Source: JBDTSW01 sp963799815
GTDB lineage: Bacteria; Actinomycetota; Thermoleophilia; Solirubrobacterales; 70-9
Direction of reading: 5' to 3'
Assembly (NCBI GenBank): GCA_963799815.1
Contig: CAWCYG010000006.1
Span: 62,001 to 126,000, forward strand
Length of the DNA stretch: 64,000 bases
How positions within the stretch are numbered: the first letter of the stretch is position 1; each line of letters opens with the position of its first letter. This document shows, in pieces, positions 7,687 to 16,146 of the stretch. Made by a program: the position numbers and the translations under genes. The notes under the pieces are model-generated. The model saw only the letters and a list, made by a program, of their open reading frames with translations, did not search any database and was not told the DNA's origin.

Positions 7687-8323
7687 CCGAGTCAAGGGCC
7701 GCCGCAACTTCGTCGGTGGACCTCGCTCCCTCCCGTAACACCGACCACGAGCCCGACTCGATGCTCGTCACGTCGAGGACGGTAGACGGGCGGCCGTCCA
7801 CCGCTCCACCGTCGATGGCGAGATCAGCCCCCGCGCGGATAGCCGGATCGACATCCTCAATTCGATGTGGCGGTTTTGAGCCCGCACGGTTGGCACTGGT
7901 CTGAAAGAGCGCGAGGTGCGCGCCGGCCAGCGGCCCCTCGATGACGCGGATCCCCAAGCGCTCGGGATGCTCCGCGCAAGCGAGCGGGTAGAGGCGTGCG
8001 GGATTCGCGATCACGAGCGTCACCGGGCCCGGCAGGAGCGCGCCGATCGCATCGCGCGTGCGCGGGCCGGCCGAGGTCAGGATCTCGCGCATCCGAAGCG
8101 GCGCCAGGAACAGCACGGCCGACGGCTTTCCCTCGTCGCGCCCCTTGAGCGCGTGGATGCGCGCAATGGCCGCCTCGTCAGTCGGGTCGCAGGCAAGCCC
8201 GTAGAGCGTGTCGGCGGGAAAGATCGCAATCCCCCCGCGGCCGATGCACCGCTCGAGGGCGTCCCTCGCTGCTGCCCCTCCGTCGTCGGCCGTGGAGACG
8301 ACCTCGCCTCCGCTCATCATCAT
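7679..8323 (-). CDS. Threonylcarbamoyl-AMP synthase (Sua5/YwlC/TsaC family)
   Basis: YrdC-domain enzyme of 214 residues that makes threonylcarbamoyl-AMP from threonine, bicarbonate and ATP for tRNA t6A37 modification. The YrdC motif FPADTLYGLACDPT lies near residues 35-48, with KGRDEGKPSAVLF after it and a SAN-type nucleotide segment (FQTSANRAGSKPP). It has YrdC length, without the C-terminal Sua5 domain. Its start overlaps the prmC stop by 4 nt, giving an operon prfA-prmC-tsaC-like as in many bacteria. Confidence 0.92.
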   Translation of the reverse strand: MMMSGGEVVSTADDGGAAARDALERCIGRGGIAIFPADTLYGLACDPTDEAAIARIHALKGRDEGKPSAVLFLAPLRMREILTSAGPRTRDAIGALLPGPVTLVIANPARLYPLACAEHPERLGIRVIEGPLAGAHLALFQTSANRAGSKPPHRIEDVDPAIRAGADLAIDGGAVDGRPSTVLDVTSIESGSWSVLREGARSTDEVAAALDSVM

Positions 8324-9156
8324 CGGCCGACTACGACGCGGTCCGTCCCGGCGAGGTCGCGGCGGGCCTCCACCTGCTCGTAGCCGGTCCTGCGAACGAG
8401 CTCACTCACCGCTTCGGCCTGCCCCGCCCCCACCTCCAGGGCGATCGCGGCCGGTCGCTCCGCCCGGATAGCCAAGGCGGCGAGAAGCGCGTCGATCGCC
8501 TCCAGCCCAGTCGGCCCGGAGACAAGCGCCTCGCGAGGCTCCCAGCGCGTGAGCTCGGGCTCGAGGCTCGCCCATTCGCGCTCCGAGACGTACGGGAGGT
8601 TCGCCACCAACAGGTCCACTCGAAGCCCCGCCGGAAGCGACCCTGCCTCGAAGCGCACACGCTCGGTCAATCCCAGCGCCGCCGCGTTCTCACGCGCCAG
8701 CTCAAGTGCGGCCGGCGAGGTGTCGGTGGCCGTGACCTCCGTCGCAGAGAGCTCGTGTGCAACCGAGAGCGCCACCGCGCCCGAGCCGGTCCCGATATCG
8801 ACAGCCGACGCGGGCGCGAGCTCCAAGGCCAGCTCCACCAAGAGCTCGGTCTCGGGACGGGGGATGAGGGCGCGGCCGTCAACTCGCAGCACCAGGTGCC
8901 GAAAGCCCTTGCGAGCGAGGATGTAGGCGACGGGCTCGCGGGCGATTCGGCGGCGCATCATCTCACCAAAACGGCGGGCGTCCGGAGCGGGCACGCCGCG
9001 CTCAGGACCGGCCGCGAGGCTCGCACGGTCCACGCCTGTCGCCGCGGCGAGCAGGATCTCAGCGTCCAGTCGGGGGCTCTCGACTCCGGCCGCGGCGAGC
9101 GCGTCTGAGGCCGCCGCGAGCGCATCGCCGACGATTCCGGCAGTCGCGGCGCTCAC
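8320..9156 (-). CDS. prmC: Release factor glutamine methyltransferase
   Basis: SAM-dependent enzyme (278 residues) that N5-methylates the Gln of the GGQ motif in release factors. N-terminal helical domain (1-75), SAM motif DIGTGSG at 120-126, and the substrate-binding tetrapeptide at 186-189. This tetrapeptide is NLPY here, where PrmC/HemK proteins usually have NPPY. The adjacent prfA, whose stop overlaps this GTG start by 3 nt, supports PrmC rather than another N6/N5 methyltransferase. No other damage is seen. Confidence 0.93.
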   Translation of the reverse strand: MSAATAGIVGDALAAASDALAAAGVESPRLDAEILLAAATGVDRASLAAGPERGVPAPDARRFGEMMRRRIAREPVAYILARKGFRHLVLRVDGRALIPRPETELLVELALELAPASAVDIGTGSGAVALSVAHELSATEVTATDTSPAALELARENAAALGLTERVRFEAGSLPAGLRVDLLVANLPYVSEREWASLEPELTRWEPREALVSGPTGLEAIDALLAALAIRAERPAAIALEVGAGQAEAVSELVRRTGYEQVEARRDLAGTDRVVVGR

Positions 9157-10226
9157 GGAGACGCGGTGGTCTGCGACTCGAGCCGCGCCCGCTTCTCCTC
9201 CGCGGCCAGCGCGTCGCTCACCTCGCGGAGGTTGCCGGCGAGCACCTCGTCGAGGTTGTGGACCGTGAGCTTGATGCGGTGATCGGTGATGCGGCCCTGC
9301 GGGAAGTTGTAGGTACGGATCTTCTCGGAGCGCTCCCCCGTGCCCACCTGGGCGCGCCGGTCGGCGGAGATCTCCGCCCGCTGTTCCTCGAGCGCACGCT
9401 CGTACAGGCGGGCCCGCAGCACCTTCATCGCCTTCTCGCGGTTTTGCAGCTGCGACTTCTCGTCCTGCATCGAGACGACGATGTTCGTGGGCCTGTGCGT
9501 GATCCGGACGGCCGAATCGGTCGTGTTAACGGACTGGCCGCCCGGCCCGGAAGAGCGGTAGACGTCGATCTGCAGGTCGGCGTCGGCGATCTCGACCTCG
9601 ACGTCTTCGGCCTCCGGCAACACCGCCACCGTGGCCGTCGAGGTGTGGATGCGCCCCTGCGACTCGGTCTTGGGCACTCGCTGGACACGATGGGTGCCGC
9701 CCTCGTACTTGAAGACCGAGTAGGCACCCTCGCCGGTGATCTCGAATGTGATCTCCTTGAAGCCGCCGTGCTCGGCCGGCGACTGGGAGAGCACCTCCGT
9801 GTGCCATCCCAGGTCCTCCGCATAGCGGGTCAGCATCTTGTAGAGATCGCCTGCAAAGAGCCCCGCCTCGTCGCCGCCCGCGCCCGCGCGAATTTCGATG
9901 ATCACGTTCTTCGAGTCGTTCGGATCGCGCTCGACCATGGCGAGGCGGATCTCCTCCTCGAGCGCGGCGATCTGGTCCGGCGCATCCGCCGCGAGCTTGC
10001 GCAGCTCCGGATCGTCGCCATCCTCGGCCAGCAGCTCGCGCGCCCCCTCCAGGTCATCGCGCAACGTCCGCCACTCGCGCGCCAGCTCGCGCGCCGGCTC
10101 GAGCTCGCGATACTCACGCCCCACCTCCGCGTAGAGCTCCCGGTCACCGATCACCTCGGGATCGGACATCTGCCGCTCCAGCTCGCCGAAGCGCTCCTCG
10201 ATCTGCTCCACCAGCCGCTCGATCAC
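9153..10226 (-). CDS. prfA: Peptide chain release factor 1
   Basis: Recognises UAA and UAG and triggers peptide release on the ribosome. 357 residues from the GTG at 10226 (VIERLVEQIEERFGELERQM). The codon-reading tripeptide is P-K-T (185-187), the class expected of RF1 rather than the SPF of RF2, and the catalytic GGQ lies at 229-231 in SSGPGGQSVNTT. The open frame continues upstream to 10634, but that stretch is intergenic repeat and not homologous. The prmC gene follows and overlaps by 3-4 nt. Confidence 0.96.
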   Translation of the reverse strand: MIERLVEQIEERFGELERQMSDPEVIGDRELYAEVGREYRELEPARELAREWRTLRDDLEGARELLAEDGDDPELRKLAADAPDQIAALEEEIRLAMVERDPNDSKNVIIEIRAGAGGDEAGLFAGDLYKMLTRYAEDLGWHTEVLSQSPAEHGGFKEITFEITGEGAYSVFKYEGGTHRVQRVPKTESQGRIHTSTATVAVLPEAEDVEVEIADADLQIDVYRSSGPGGQSVNTTDSAVRITHRPTNIVVSMQDEKSQLQNREKAMKVLRARLYERALEEQRAEISADRRAQVGTGERSEKIRTYNFPQGRITDHRIKLTVHNLDEVLAGNLREVSDALAAEEKRARLESQTTASP

Positions 10227-10328
10227 ACGACTTAGTGTGACGCGCGGGGGAGCGGCCTGGGCGGGGCGGCAGGACGAGGCGTGGAGCGGGCTGACACCGC
10301 GAGGTTGAGGGTTCCGTTGGCGGTTCGG

Positions 10329-10500
10329 TGGCGCGCGGGTCCCGCATGCCGGGACTGCCGCGCCGTTTGCGTAGCTGTCCGAAGACGACCCCCGGAGTCT
10401 GGCGCGCTGGTCCCGCTTACCGGGACTGCCGCGCCAACCGAGCGAGATATGGATGAGCCGCCCAGGCTTGGGCGGCCCCTTCAATGCTGCCGTTGTTCGT
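10329..10500. repeat. Locus A: paired 37-nt palindromes plus right-end motif
   Basis: The 322-nt gap between prfA and the DUF1385 gene holds two copies of the window-wide 37-nt palindrome at 10329-10365 and 10400-10436 (outer arm TGGCGC/GCGCC, inner arm GTCCCG/CGGGAC, 5-nt loops CATGC and CTTAC). A separate perfect 8-bp stem lies at 10457-10476 (GCCGCCCA / TGGGCGGC). The motif CCTTCAATGC at 10478-10487 followed by GTTGTTCGT at 10492-10500 matches the right end of the composite elements D, E and F. No convincing left end is visible. Confidence 0.85.
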
Positions 10501-10548
10501 CCTGCCGGACCGCTTCTTCGTCCTGGCGAACCTTCCGGGCCGCCGGCC

Positions 10549-11574
10549 TCAGGCCACGATCTCGATCGGCTCGTCCTCCGCTTCGCGGGTCGGGCTCTCG
10601 ACGAACAGAACCGCCTCCAGCGCCGCGATCGCAACGGCGAGCTGCTCGCGGTCGGGCTCGCGGGTGGTCAGCTTCTGCAGCATGAGGCCTGGCCACATCA
10701 ACGCCCGGACCCAGGCCTTGCGCCGGCTCCGCCCCGCCCACTTGATGACCTCATAGGACAGCCCGGCGAGAAGCGGGATCCCGAGGACGCGCGAGAGCAC
10801 CAGCCAATACCACTCCGGCAGCCCGATCGGGGCGAAGACGAAGATCGCCAGCACCATCACGACAAGCAGAAAGCTCGTGCCGCAGCGAGGATGGAGCCGC
10901 GAGTAGCGCTCCGCCCGGGCCGGCACGAGGCGGTCGCCGGCCTCGAAGCAGGAGATGGTCTTGTGCTCGGCGCCGTGGTATTCGAACACCCGGCGCAGGT
11001 CGGGCAGGCGGCTGATGGCAACGATGTAGCCGATGAAGATGGCGGTGCGCAGCAGGCCCTCCACGAGCCAGAACAGAAACGCGGAGCCGAGCTGATCCTT
11101 GATCAGGCTCGTGACGGACACGGGCACAACGAAGAAGAGGCCGATCGCCAAGAGCAACGAAGCGGTGACCGTGAGCGCCCAGGTGAGCCGGCCGATCTGC
11201 GGCGCCTCCTCCTCTCCCTCGGGGGCCTCCACCTGGGCGTTGGCCGCGATCGCCAGGGCGCGGAACCCGATCTTGAGCGATTCGACCAGAGCGACGACCC
11301 CGCGGATCACCGGCAGGCGCAGGATCCGATGGCGCTTGGCCCACGAAACCAGGGGTTCGGAGGTAACCGCGATCTCTCCCGGCGGCCCGGCCGGCCCATC
11401 GTCCCCGGGCAACCGGACCGCGACCGCCCAGGTCGAAACCCCGCGCATCATCACGCCCTCGAGGACGGCCTGGCCGCCCACCGGGGCGTCGCGGCTCGCG
11501 AACGGGAGCCCGTCGGGCATGCGCGTGTCGGCGAGCTTGAGGGCGCCGTCTACCGCGGGCCCTGTATCTCGCAT
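10549..11574 (-). CDS. DUF1385 family membrane protein (YqhQ-like)
   Basis: 341 residues. Family features: N-terminal GGQAVLEGVMMRG (about 33-45), two hydrophobic hairpins (ALTVTASLLLAIGLFFVVPV; FLFWLVEGLLRTAIFIGYIV), the diagnostic RRVFEYHGAEHKTISCFEAG and LHPRCGTSFLLVVMVLAIFVF. The function is not established for the family; YHGAEHK with the later HPRCGTS suggests a metal or redox site. It follows rpmE after 8 nt, and in Gram-positives DUF1385, rpmE, prfA and prmC are commonly neighbours, as here. Confidence 0.9.
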   Translation of the reverse strand: MRDTGPAVDGALKLADTRMPDGLPFASRDAPVGGQAVLEGVMMRGVSTWAVAVRLPGDDGPAGPPGEIAVTSEPLVSWAKRHRILRLPVIRGVVALVESLKIGFRALAIAANAQVEAPEGEEEAPQIGRLTWALTVTASLLLAIGLFFVVPVSVTSLIKDQLGSAFLFWLVEGLLRTAIFIGYIVAISRLPDLRRVFEYHGAEHKTISCFEAGDRLVPARAERYSRLHPRCGTSFLLVVMVLAIFVFAPIGLPEWYWLVLSRVLGIPLLAGLSYEVIKWAGRSRRKAWVRALMWPGLMLQKLTTREPDREQLAVAIAALEAVLFVESPTREAEDEPIEIVA

Positions 11575-11582
11575 CTACCCGG

Positions 11583-11792
11583 TTAGCCCTTGCGGCTGCG
11601 CGCCTGGCGGCGCTTGAAACGTTCGACCCGGCCACCGGTGTCGACCAGCTTCTGCTTGCCGGTGTAAAACGGATGGCACTGAGAGCAAATCTCGACGTGC
11701 ATCTCGGCCTGGGTCGAGCGCGTATAGAACTCGTTGCCGCACGAGCAGCGCACGTGGGAGAGCACGTATTCGGGGTGGATCTCGGTCTTCAT
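11583..11792 (-). CDS. rpmE: 50S ribosomal protein L31, zinc-binding form
   Basis: 69 residues from the ATG at 11792 (MKTEIHPEYVLSHVRCSCGN). The C+ type is shown by the CSC and CSQC pairs that bind Zn. The basic tail RFKRRQARSRKG is typical. The longer upstream open frame (to 11885) adds 31 unrelated residues and was rejected. It is followed by the DUF1385 gene, then prfA and prmC, a translation-related cluster on one strand. Confidence 0.97.
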   Translation of the reverse strand: MKTEIHPEYVLSHVRCSCGNEFYTRSTQAEMHVEICSQCHPFYTGKQKLVDTGGRVERFKRRQARSRKG

Positions 11793-11929
11793 CTCACCAA
11801 GGAGTCTAGCGGCGGCGGGTGCCTGCTCAGGCACGGCCCGGCGCCTGAGAGGCGAGCCGTCGAGCAAGTGGCTGAGCGTTCGCATGGGCTCCGAGCTGGT
11901 GCTCGCAGTCGCGTCCTGGCCGGCGTGGG

Positions 11930-12508
11930 CTAGGCCTCGTGAGAACGCTTCGGCAGGGCCGCCTGCTCAGCTGCGGCGACGCGCAGGACCTCGGTCATCG
12001 GCTCTCCGATTCCGGCCGGCGGCAGCTCAAGGCTCACCTCGACGGTCGGACCATCCCGCGAGACCACCCGGACCGGGCCGAGGCTCTCGAGCACGGCCAG
12101 CATCGCCTTGTTCGAGACCAGGAGGCTCGCCACGAACCTCTTGATGCCGACTTCGCGCGCTCGCTCGGCGAGCAGTCGGCAGAGCTCCGTCCCCAGTCCG
12201 TCACCTTGCCAGGCGTCGATCACGAGGACGGCCGCCTCGGCGGCATCGGGCTCGTGAGGCAGGCGTACGTAGCGCGCCACCCCGACCGCTCCGCCCGTTT
12301 CCTCGTCGACTGCCAGCAGTCCCTCGTGGTCGAGGTGGTCGATCTCCAGCAGATAGCGAAGCTGCGACTCGCTGAGACGGGTCACGGGTGACATGAATCG
12401 CGAATAGAGCGACTCCGCGCTCGCGTGCTCGAGGCCGGCGAGGTAGCGGTTGCGATCGTCGGGGTGAATCGGTGCGACGAGCGCGACCCGGCCGGTGCGC
12501 AGCTCCAA
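11930..12508 (-). CDS. GNAT-family N-acetyltransferase
   Basis: 192 residues. Acetyl-CoA-binding region seen as AAVLVIDAWQGDGLGTELCRLL (about 92-113), a Q/R-x-x-G-x-G/A variant (QGDGLG), followed by the GIKRFVASLLVSNKAMLAVLESLG segment that closes the fold. The N-terminal IHPDDRNRYLAGLEH resembles GNAT domains fused to acyl-CoA synthetases and their stand-alone relatives. The substrate cannot be deduced. It lies 31 nt downstream of ETF-QO on the same strand. Confidence 0.85.
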   Translation of the reverse strand: MELRTGRVALVAPIHPDDRNRYLAGLEHASAESLYSRFMSPVTRLSESQLRYLLEIDHLDHEGLLAVDEETGGAVGVARYVRLPHEPDAAEAAVLVIDAWQGDGLGTELCRLLAERAREVGIKRFVASLLVSNKAMLAVLESLGPVRVVSRDGPTVEVSLELPPAGIGEPMTEVLRVAAAEQAALPKRSHEA

Positions 12509-12539
12509 TCGGGAGGTCGCCGGCGCGCCGCCGGTCAGC

Positions 12540-14240
12540 TCAGACCTCCTGGTAGAGGGGACCGTCGCCGCCCTCGGGGGGCGTCAGGCGCCCGCCCTTG
12601 GCGGTGATCGCGCCGCACTGGATGCAGTTGGAAGCCGTGATGTTCACGTCAACCTCGGCGGTCCCGTTCGCCAGCTGGTCCTCGGGGATCTCGTACACCT
12701 GGGCCGGGCACATCGACACCCACGTCTGGGCGACCTCGCGGGGAACGTGGGTCTGAATGCGAACGTGGTTGGGCGCGTCGTCGCGCGTGGCGTTGCCCGA
12801 CGCGAATACGGACGACAGCTTGTCGAACGTGTACTTACCGTCTGGCTTCGGATAGTGCTTGTCCGCTCCGCCGTAGGCCATCTCCTCCTCGGCGTCGGGC
12901 TCCTGCTTCCACTTCCCGCCCGGAAGGTTGCCCATCGTGATCGTCATCGCGCTCGCGACGGCGCCACCGACGAAGAAACCCTTCGAGAACGGCTGGCGCA
13001 TGTTGCGCGAGCGATAGAGGTCCTTGCCGATGACGCTCGTGCGCACGCGCTCGTCGTAGGCGGAGAAGTCGACCTCGTCGCGCTTGAGCGCCGCCACGAT
13101 CTCCTCTGCCGCGTACATACCCGCGTGCATCGCGTAGTGAATGCCCTTGAGCTCAGGGACGTTCACCATCGTCGCCGCATCGCCCGCGACCACCATGCCC
13201 GGCACAGCCAGCTTGCGCGGCATCGACCAGTAGCCGCCGGACGGGATCGTCTTCGCTCCCCACGCCTCGCGCTCGCCCCCCTCGAGGATGTCGCGGACGA
13301 AGGGGTGGGTCTTCAAGAGCTGCAGGCCGTCGTGGACGGAGAAGGTCGCATCGGTGTAGTCGAGCCCGCAAACGAGGCCGATCGTCACCTTGTCCTCTCC
13401 CATCGGATAGATGAAGGAGCCGCCGAACTCGTTCCACTTGGCGCCCTTGCGAAGGGGCCAGCCCATCGTGTGGATCACGCGGTCGAGCGGCTTTTCGACC
13501 TTCCATACCTCTTTCACGCCGAGCTCCCAGCGCTGAGGCAGGTGGCCGTGGAGGCCGAAGTAGTCGAGGGCGGCTCCGGTCAGGTGGCCGGCGGTGCCCT
13601 CGGCGAGCACCGTGGCCCTGGCGACGAGATCCGATCCGGGCTCGAAGTTGCCGAGCTCCTTGCCCTCGCGGTCGCGGCCCTTATCGCCCGAGCGGACGCC
13701 GCGCACGACGCGGTCTTCAACGAGGAGCTTGGTCGCGGCGGTCTCCGTGAGGAGGTAGGCGCCTGCCTCCTCGGCCCGCTCTCCCAGAAAGCGGCAGAGC
13801 TTCGCGATCGAAGTCACGTGGTTGCCGTGGTTTCGGAAGTTGGGCGGCATCGGCTTGAGCGGCAGCGCCGCTTTCTTGGTGAGCAGGTAGACCGCGTCCT
13901 TCGTGACCTCCTGGTAGACGGGCCAAGCTGAAGGGTCGAGGTCGGGGAAGAGCTCCCGCATCGCCGACGGGCGCATGTTGGCTCCCGAGAGCGTGTGCGC
14001 TCCCGTCGCCTTACCCTTCTCCACCACGGCCACCGGGACCTCGCCGAGGGCCTCGGCGAGCTCGGGCTCGTCCTCCAGGAGCTGCGTCAGCCGGATCGCG
14101 CAGGCGAGCCCGGCCGGGCCGCCGCCCACGATCGCCACCCCCACCTCGATCCGCTCCTCCTCCGGATCCGTGATCGGGCCGACGAACTCCTTCGTCGGAT
14201 CGACCGGCGGCGGGAACTGGGCTGGGGCTACTCCCGGCAT
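12540..14240 (-). CDS. Electron transfer flavoprotein-quinone oxidoreductase, atypical Fe-S site
   Basis: 566-residue flavoprotein passing electrons from ETF to the quinone pool at the membrane. FAD motif VAIVGGGPAGLACAIRL (about 34-50), middle motif GAHTLSGANM, second FAD segment AVPGMVVAGDAATMVNVPEL, and a C-terminal ferredoxin-like domain. Canonical ETF-QO has four Cys ligands, one before AGVYE and three in a C-x-x-C-x-x-C run. Here CPAQVYE and NCIQCGAI are present but the last Cys is Ile, so only three ligands remain. It follows etfB-etfA on the same strand. Function probable; the cluster state is uncertain. Confidence 0.9.
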   Translation of the reverse strand: MPGVAPAQFPPPVDPTKEFVGPITDPEEERIEVGVAIVGGGPAGLACAIRLTQLLEDEPELAEALGEVPVAVVEKGKATGAHTLSGANMRPSAMRELFPDLDPSAWPVYQEVTKDAVYLLTKKAALPLKPMPPNFRNHGNHVTSIAKLCRFLGERAEEAGAYLLTETAATKLLVEDRVVRGVRSGDKGRDREGKELGNFEPGSDLVARATVLAEGTAGHLTGAALDYFGLHGHLPQRWELGVKEVWKVEKPLDRVIHTMGWPLRKGAKWNEFGGSFIYPMGEDKVTIGLVCGLDYTDATFSVHDGLQLLKTHPFVRDILEGGEREAWGAKTIPSGGYWSMPRKLAVPGMVVAGDAATMVNVPELKGIHYAMHAGMYAAEEIVAALKRDEVDFSAYDERVRTSVIGKDLYRSRNMRQPFSKGFFVGGAVASAMTITMGNLPGGKWKQEPDAEEEMAYGGADKHYPKPDGKYTFDKLSSVFASGNATRDDAPNHVRIQTHVPREVAQTWVSMCPAQVYEIPEDQLANGTAEVDVNITASNCIQCGAITAKGGRLTPPEGGDGPLYQEV

Positions 14241-14268
14241 ACCTGGGGCCTGGCCACCCTCAGTCGCC

Positions 14269-15246
14269 TCAGCCGCCCCGCTTGGCGGCGACAGCCTCCG
14301 TCAGCTTCGGCAGGATCTTGTGGAGGTCGCCGACGACGCCAAGGTCGCAGAACTCGAAGATCGGGGCGTTCGGATCCTTGTTGACCGCGAGGATGTGGTC
14401 GGAGTTCTGCATCCCCACCTTGTGCTGGATCGCCCCGGAGATGCCGGCCGCCAAATACAGCTTCGGCGCGACCGTCTTGCCGGTCTGGCCGATCTGTGCC
14501 GCGTAGGGATACCAGCCCGCGTCGACGACCGCGCGCGTGGCCGCGACCGCGCCGCCCATGGCCTCGGCGAGGTCCTCGGCCAGCTTGAAGTTGTCCTTCT
14601 CGCCCAAGCCGCGGCCGCCGCCGATGAGGATGTCTGCGTCCTCGATGTTCACGTCGGCGCCCCGCTGCTCGCCCCGCGTCTTCATGCGGGCCTTGGTCGA
14701 CCACTCGGATAGCTCGACCTCGACGTCCACCAGCTCGGCAGCACCGCTCCCGTTCTGGGAGACGTCGAACGCGTTCAGGCGGCCAATGACTATTCCCGGC
14801 TCGCCCACGTAGCCGACGTCGACGATCGCCGAGTCCTGGAGGACCGGGCGCTCGGCGACGAGCTTGCCGTCTTTGGCCTTCACCGCCGTGACCTCCATCG
14901 TCACACCGGCGTTCAGGCGGGCGGTGAGCCCGGCACCGATCTCGAAGCCGAGCAGGCCACCGCCGAAGAGCGCGTAGGAGATGCCGTTCTCGGAGATCAC
15001 CCTCGCCATCGCGTCGACGATCGGCTGCGCGAGGCCTTCCTCGACGGACTTGGCGCGGTAGACCGTCGCTGCGCCGTAGGAGCCGAGCTCGGCGGCGGCG
15101 TCGTCGGAGATGTCGCCCACCACAAGCGCGGCCGCCTCGGAGCCCAGCTCGCCGGCAAGCTTCGCGGCCTCGGAGATCGCCCCCAACGAGTTCTGGTTGA
15201 AGTTGCCCTCGTCGTCGTGGAGGGCGTAGACCAGGATCCCACCCAT
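14269..15246 (-). CDS. etfA: Electron transfer flavoprotein alpha subunit
   Basis: FAD-binding subunit of ETF, 325 residues. The C-terminal FAD domain carries the family signature, starting LYLAAGISGAIQHKVGMQNS and running on to AVNKDPNAPIF. The N-terminal alpha/beta domain begins GGILVYALHDDEGNF. The start follows the etfB stop directly (no gap), so the subunits are translationally coupled. Accepts electrons from acyl-CoA dehydrogenases, one of which lies at 25.9 kb, and passes them to ETF-QO just downstream. Confidence 0.96.
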   Translation of the reverse strand: MGGILVYALHDDEGNFNQNSLGAISEAAKLAGELGSEAAALVVGDISDDAAAELGSYGAATVYRAKSVEEGLAQPIVDAMARVISENGISYALFGGGLLGFEIGAGLTARLNAGVTMEVTAVKAKDGKLVAERPVLQDSAIVDVGYVGEPGIVIGRLNAFDVSQNGSGAAELVDVEVELSEWSTKARMKTRGEQRGADVNIEDADILIGGGRGLGEKDNFKLAEDLAEAMGGAVAATRAVVDAGWYPYAAQIGQTGKTVAPKLYLAAGISGAIQHKVGMQNSDHILAVNKDPNAPIFEFCDLGVVGDLHKILPKLTEAVAAKRGG

Positions 15247-16038
15247 CTAGATCAGCTTCCTTTCATCGAGCCAAGCGACGATCTTCTCGACCGTCTCGGT
15301 GGTGTCCTCGTCCTCGATGATCTCCCCCGGCTCCTTCTCGGGCGGCGGACTGATCTCGAGGACCTGCGTCTTGGAGCCGTCCGCGCCCACCTGGGCGGCC
15401 TCGATCCCAACGTCGCCGGTGGCCTTGATGTCAAGCGGCTTCTTCTTCGCGCCCATGATCGCCTTGAGGCTCGGGTAGCGCGGCTCGTTGATGGCGTCGC
15501 CGACCGAGATCACGGCCGGGAGGTCGACCTCGACCGTGTCGTAGCCGTACTCGGCCTGGCGCTCGCAGGTGAGCGTGCCGTCGGCGACGTCGATCTTGAT
15601 CACCTGGGTGAGGGAGGGCATCTTCAGGTGGTCGGCGACAACCGCGCCGATCGTGTAGCACTCACCGTCGTCCGACTGCTGGCCCAGCAGCACGAGGTCG
15701 GGACTCTCGGACTCGAGCACCTTGGCGAGCGCGTAACCCGTGGCGCAGACGTCGGATCCCTGGAGCGCCGCATCGGTCAGGTGCACCGAGCGGTCCGCGC
15801 CGAGCGCGACCGCCTTGTGCAGAGCCCTGACGGCCCCCTCAGGGCCCATGGTCACGGCCACGATCTCCTCCACGTCGGCGTTGCCGCCCTCGCGGATCTG
15901 CATCGCGGCCTCGATGCCATGTGTGTCGAACGGGTTCAGATTGGACTCGCCGGAGCGGTCGAGCCGCTTCGTGGCTTCGTCGAGACGCTTCTGTACGGCG
16001 GCGTCTGGAACCTGTTTGACCAGGCAACAGATCTTCAA
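15247..16038 (-). CDS. etfB: Electron transfer flavoprotein beta subunit
   Basis: 263 residues, AMP-binding subunit of ETF. N-terminus MKICCLVKQVPDAA and the motif NPFDTHGIEAAMQIRE are diagnostic; DLVLLGQQSDDGECYTIG and VEVDLPAVISVGDAINEPRYP follow. The start codon is TTG at 16038, chosen because a near-perfect AAGGAGG lies 6-7 nt upstream. First gene of etfB-etfA-ETF-QO; a TetR-type palindrome and -10 element lie in the 259-nt gap upstream, so expression is probably ligand-controlled. Confidence 0.96.
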   Translation of the reverse strand: MKICCLVKQVPDAAVQKRLDEATKRLDRSGESNLNPFDTHGIEAAMQIREGGNADVEEIVAVTMGPEGAVRALHKAVALGADRSVHLTDAALQGSDVCATGYALAKVLESESPDLVLLGQQSDDGECYTIGAVVADHLKMPSLTQVIKIDVADGTLTCERQAEYGYDTVEVDLPAVISVGDAINEPRYPSLKAIMGAKKKPLDIKATGDVGIEAAQVGADGSKTQVLEISPPPEKEPGEIIEDEDTTETVEKIVAWLDERKLI

Positions 16039-16042
16039 GTCT

Positions 16043-16051
16043 TGCCTCCTT
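16043..16051 (-). promoter_or_regulatory. Near-consensus Shine-Dalgarno of etfB
   Basis: Minus-strand AAGGAGGCA ends about 5-7 nt before the TTG codon at 16038-16036. It decides the unusual TTG start of etfB. Confidence 0.8.
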
Positions 16052-16087
16052 GGGGCGCCCGCAAGCTAGGGGATTCGCAGGGTTCTT

Positions 16088-16120
16088 GGGGTGCCGGCGC
16101 CAGGTGCTGGGGTGCCGGCG
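16088..16120. repeat. 12-bp direct repeats with 21-bp period in the etf leader
   Basis: GGGGTGCCGGCG occurs at 16088-16099 and again at 16109-16120, exactly 21 bp (two helical turns) apart, inside the transcribed leader or promoter-proximal region of etfB. No function is assigned. Confidence 0.55.
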
Positions 16121-16127
16121 GAGCCGC

Positions 16128-16133
16128 ATCTTA
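16128..16133 (-). promoter_or_regulatory. Probable -10 of the etfBA operon
   Basis: Minus-strand TAAGAT. A -35 region 17 bp upstream would fall at about 16151-16156, the centre of the 18-bp operator palindrome, so a bound repressor would block it. The leader would be about 80 nt. Confidence 0.5.
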
Positions 16134-16146
16134 TCGGCTGCACGCG

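Noticed and set aside
10227..10634. N-terminal extension of prfA
   Set aside because: It covers repeat locus A, encodes no RF1 sequence and would make RF1 136 residues too long; GTG 10226 gives normal length.
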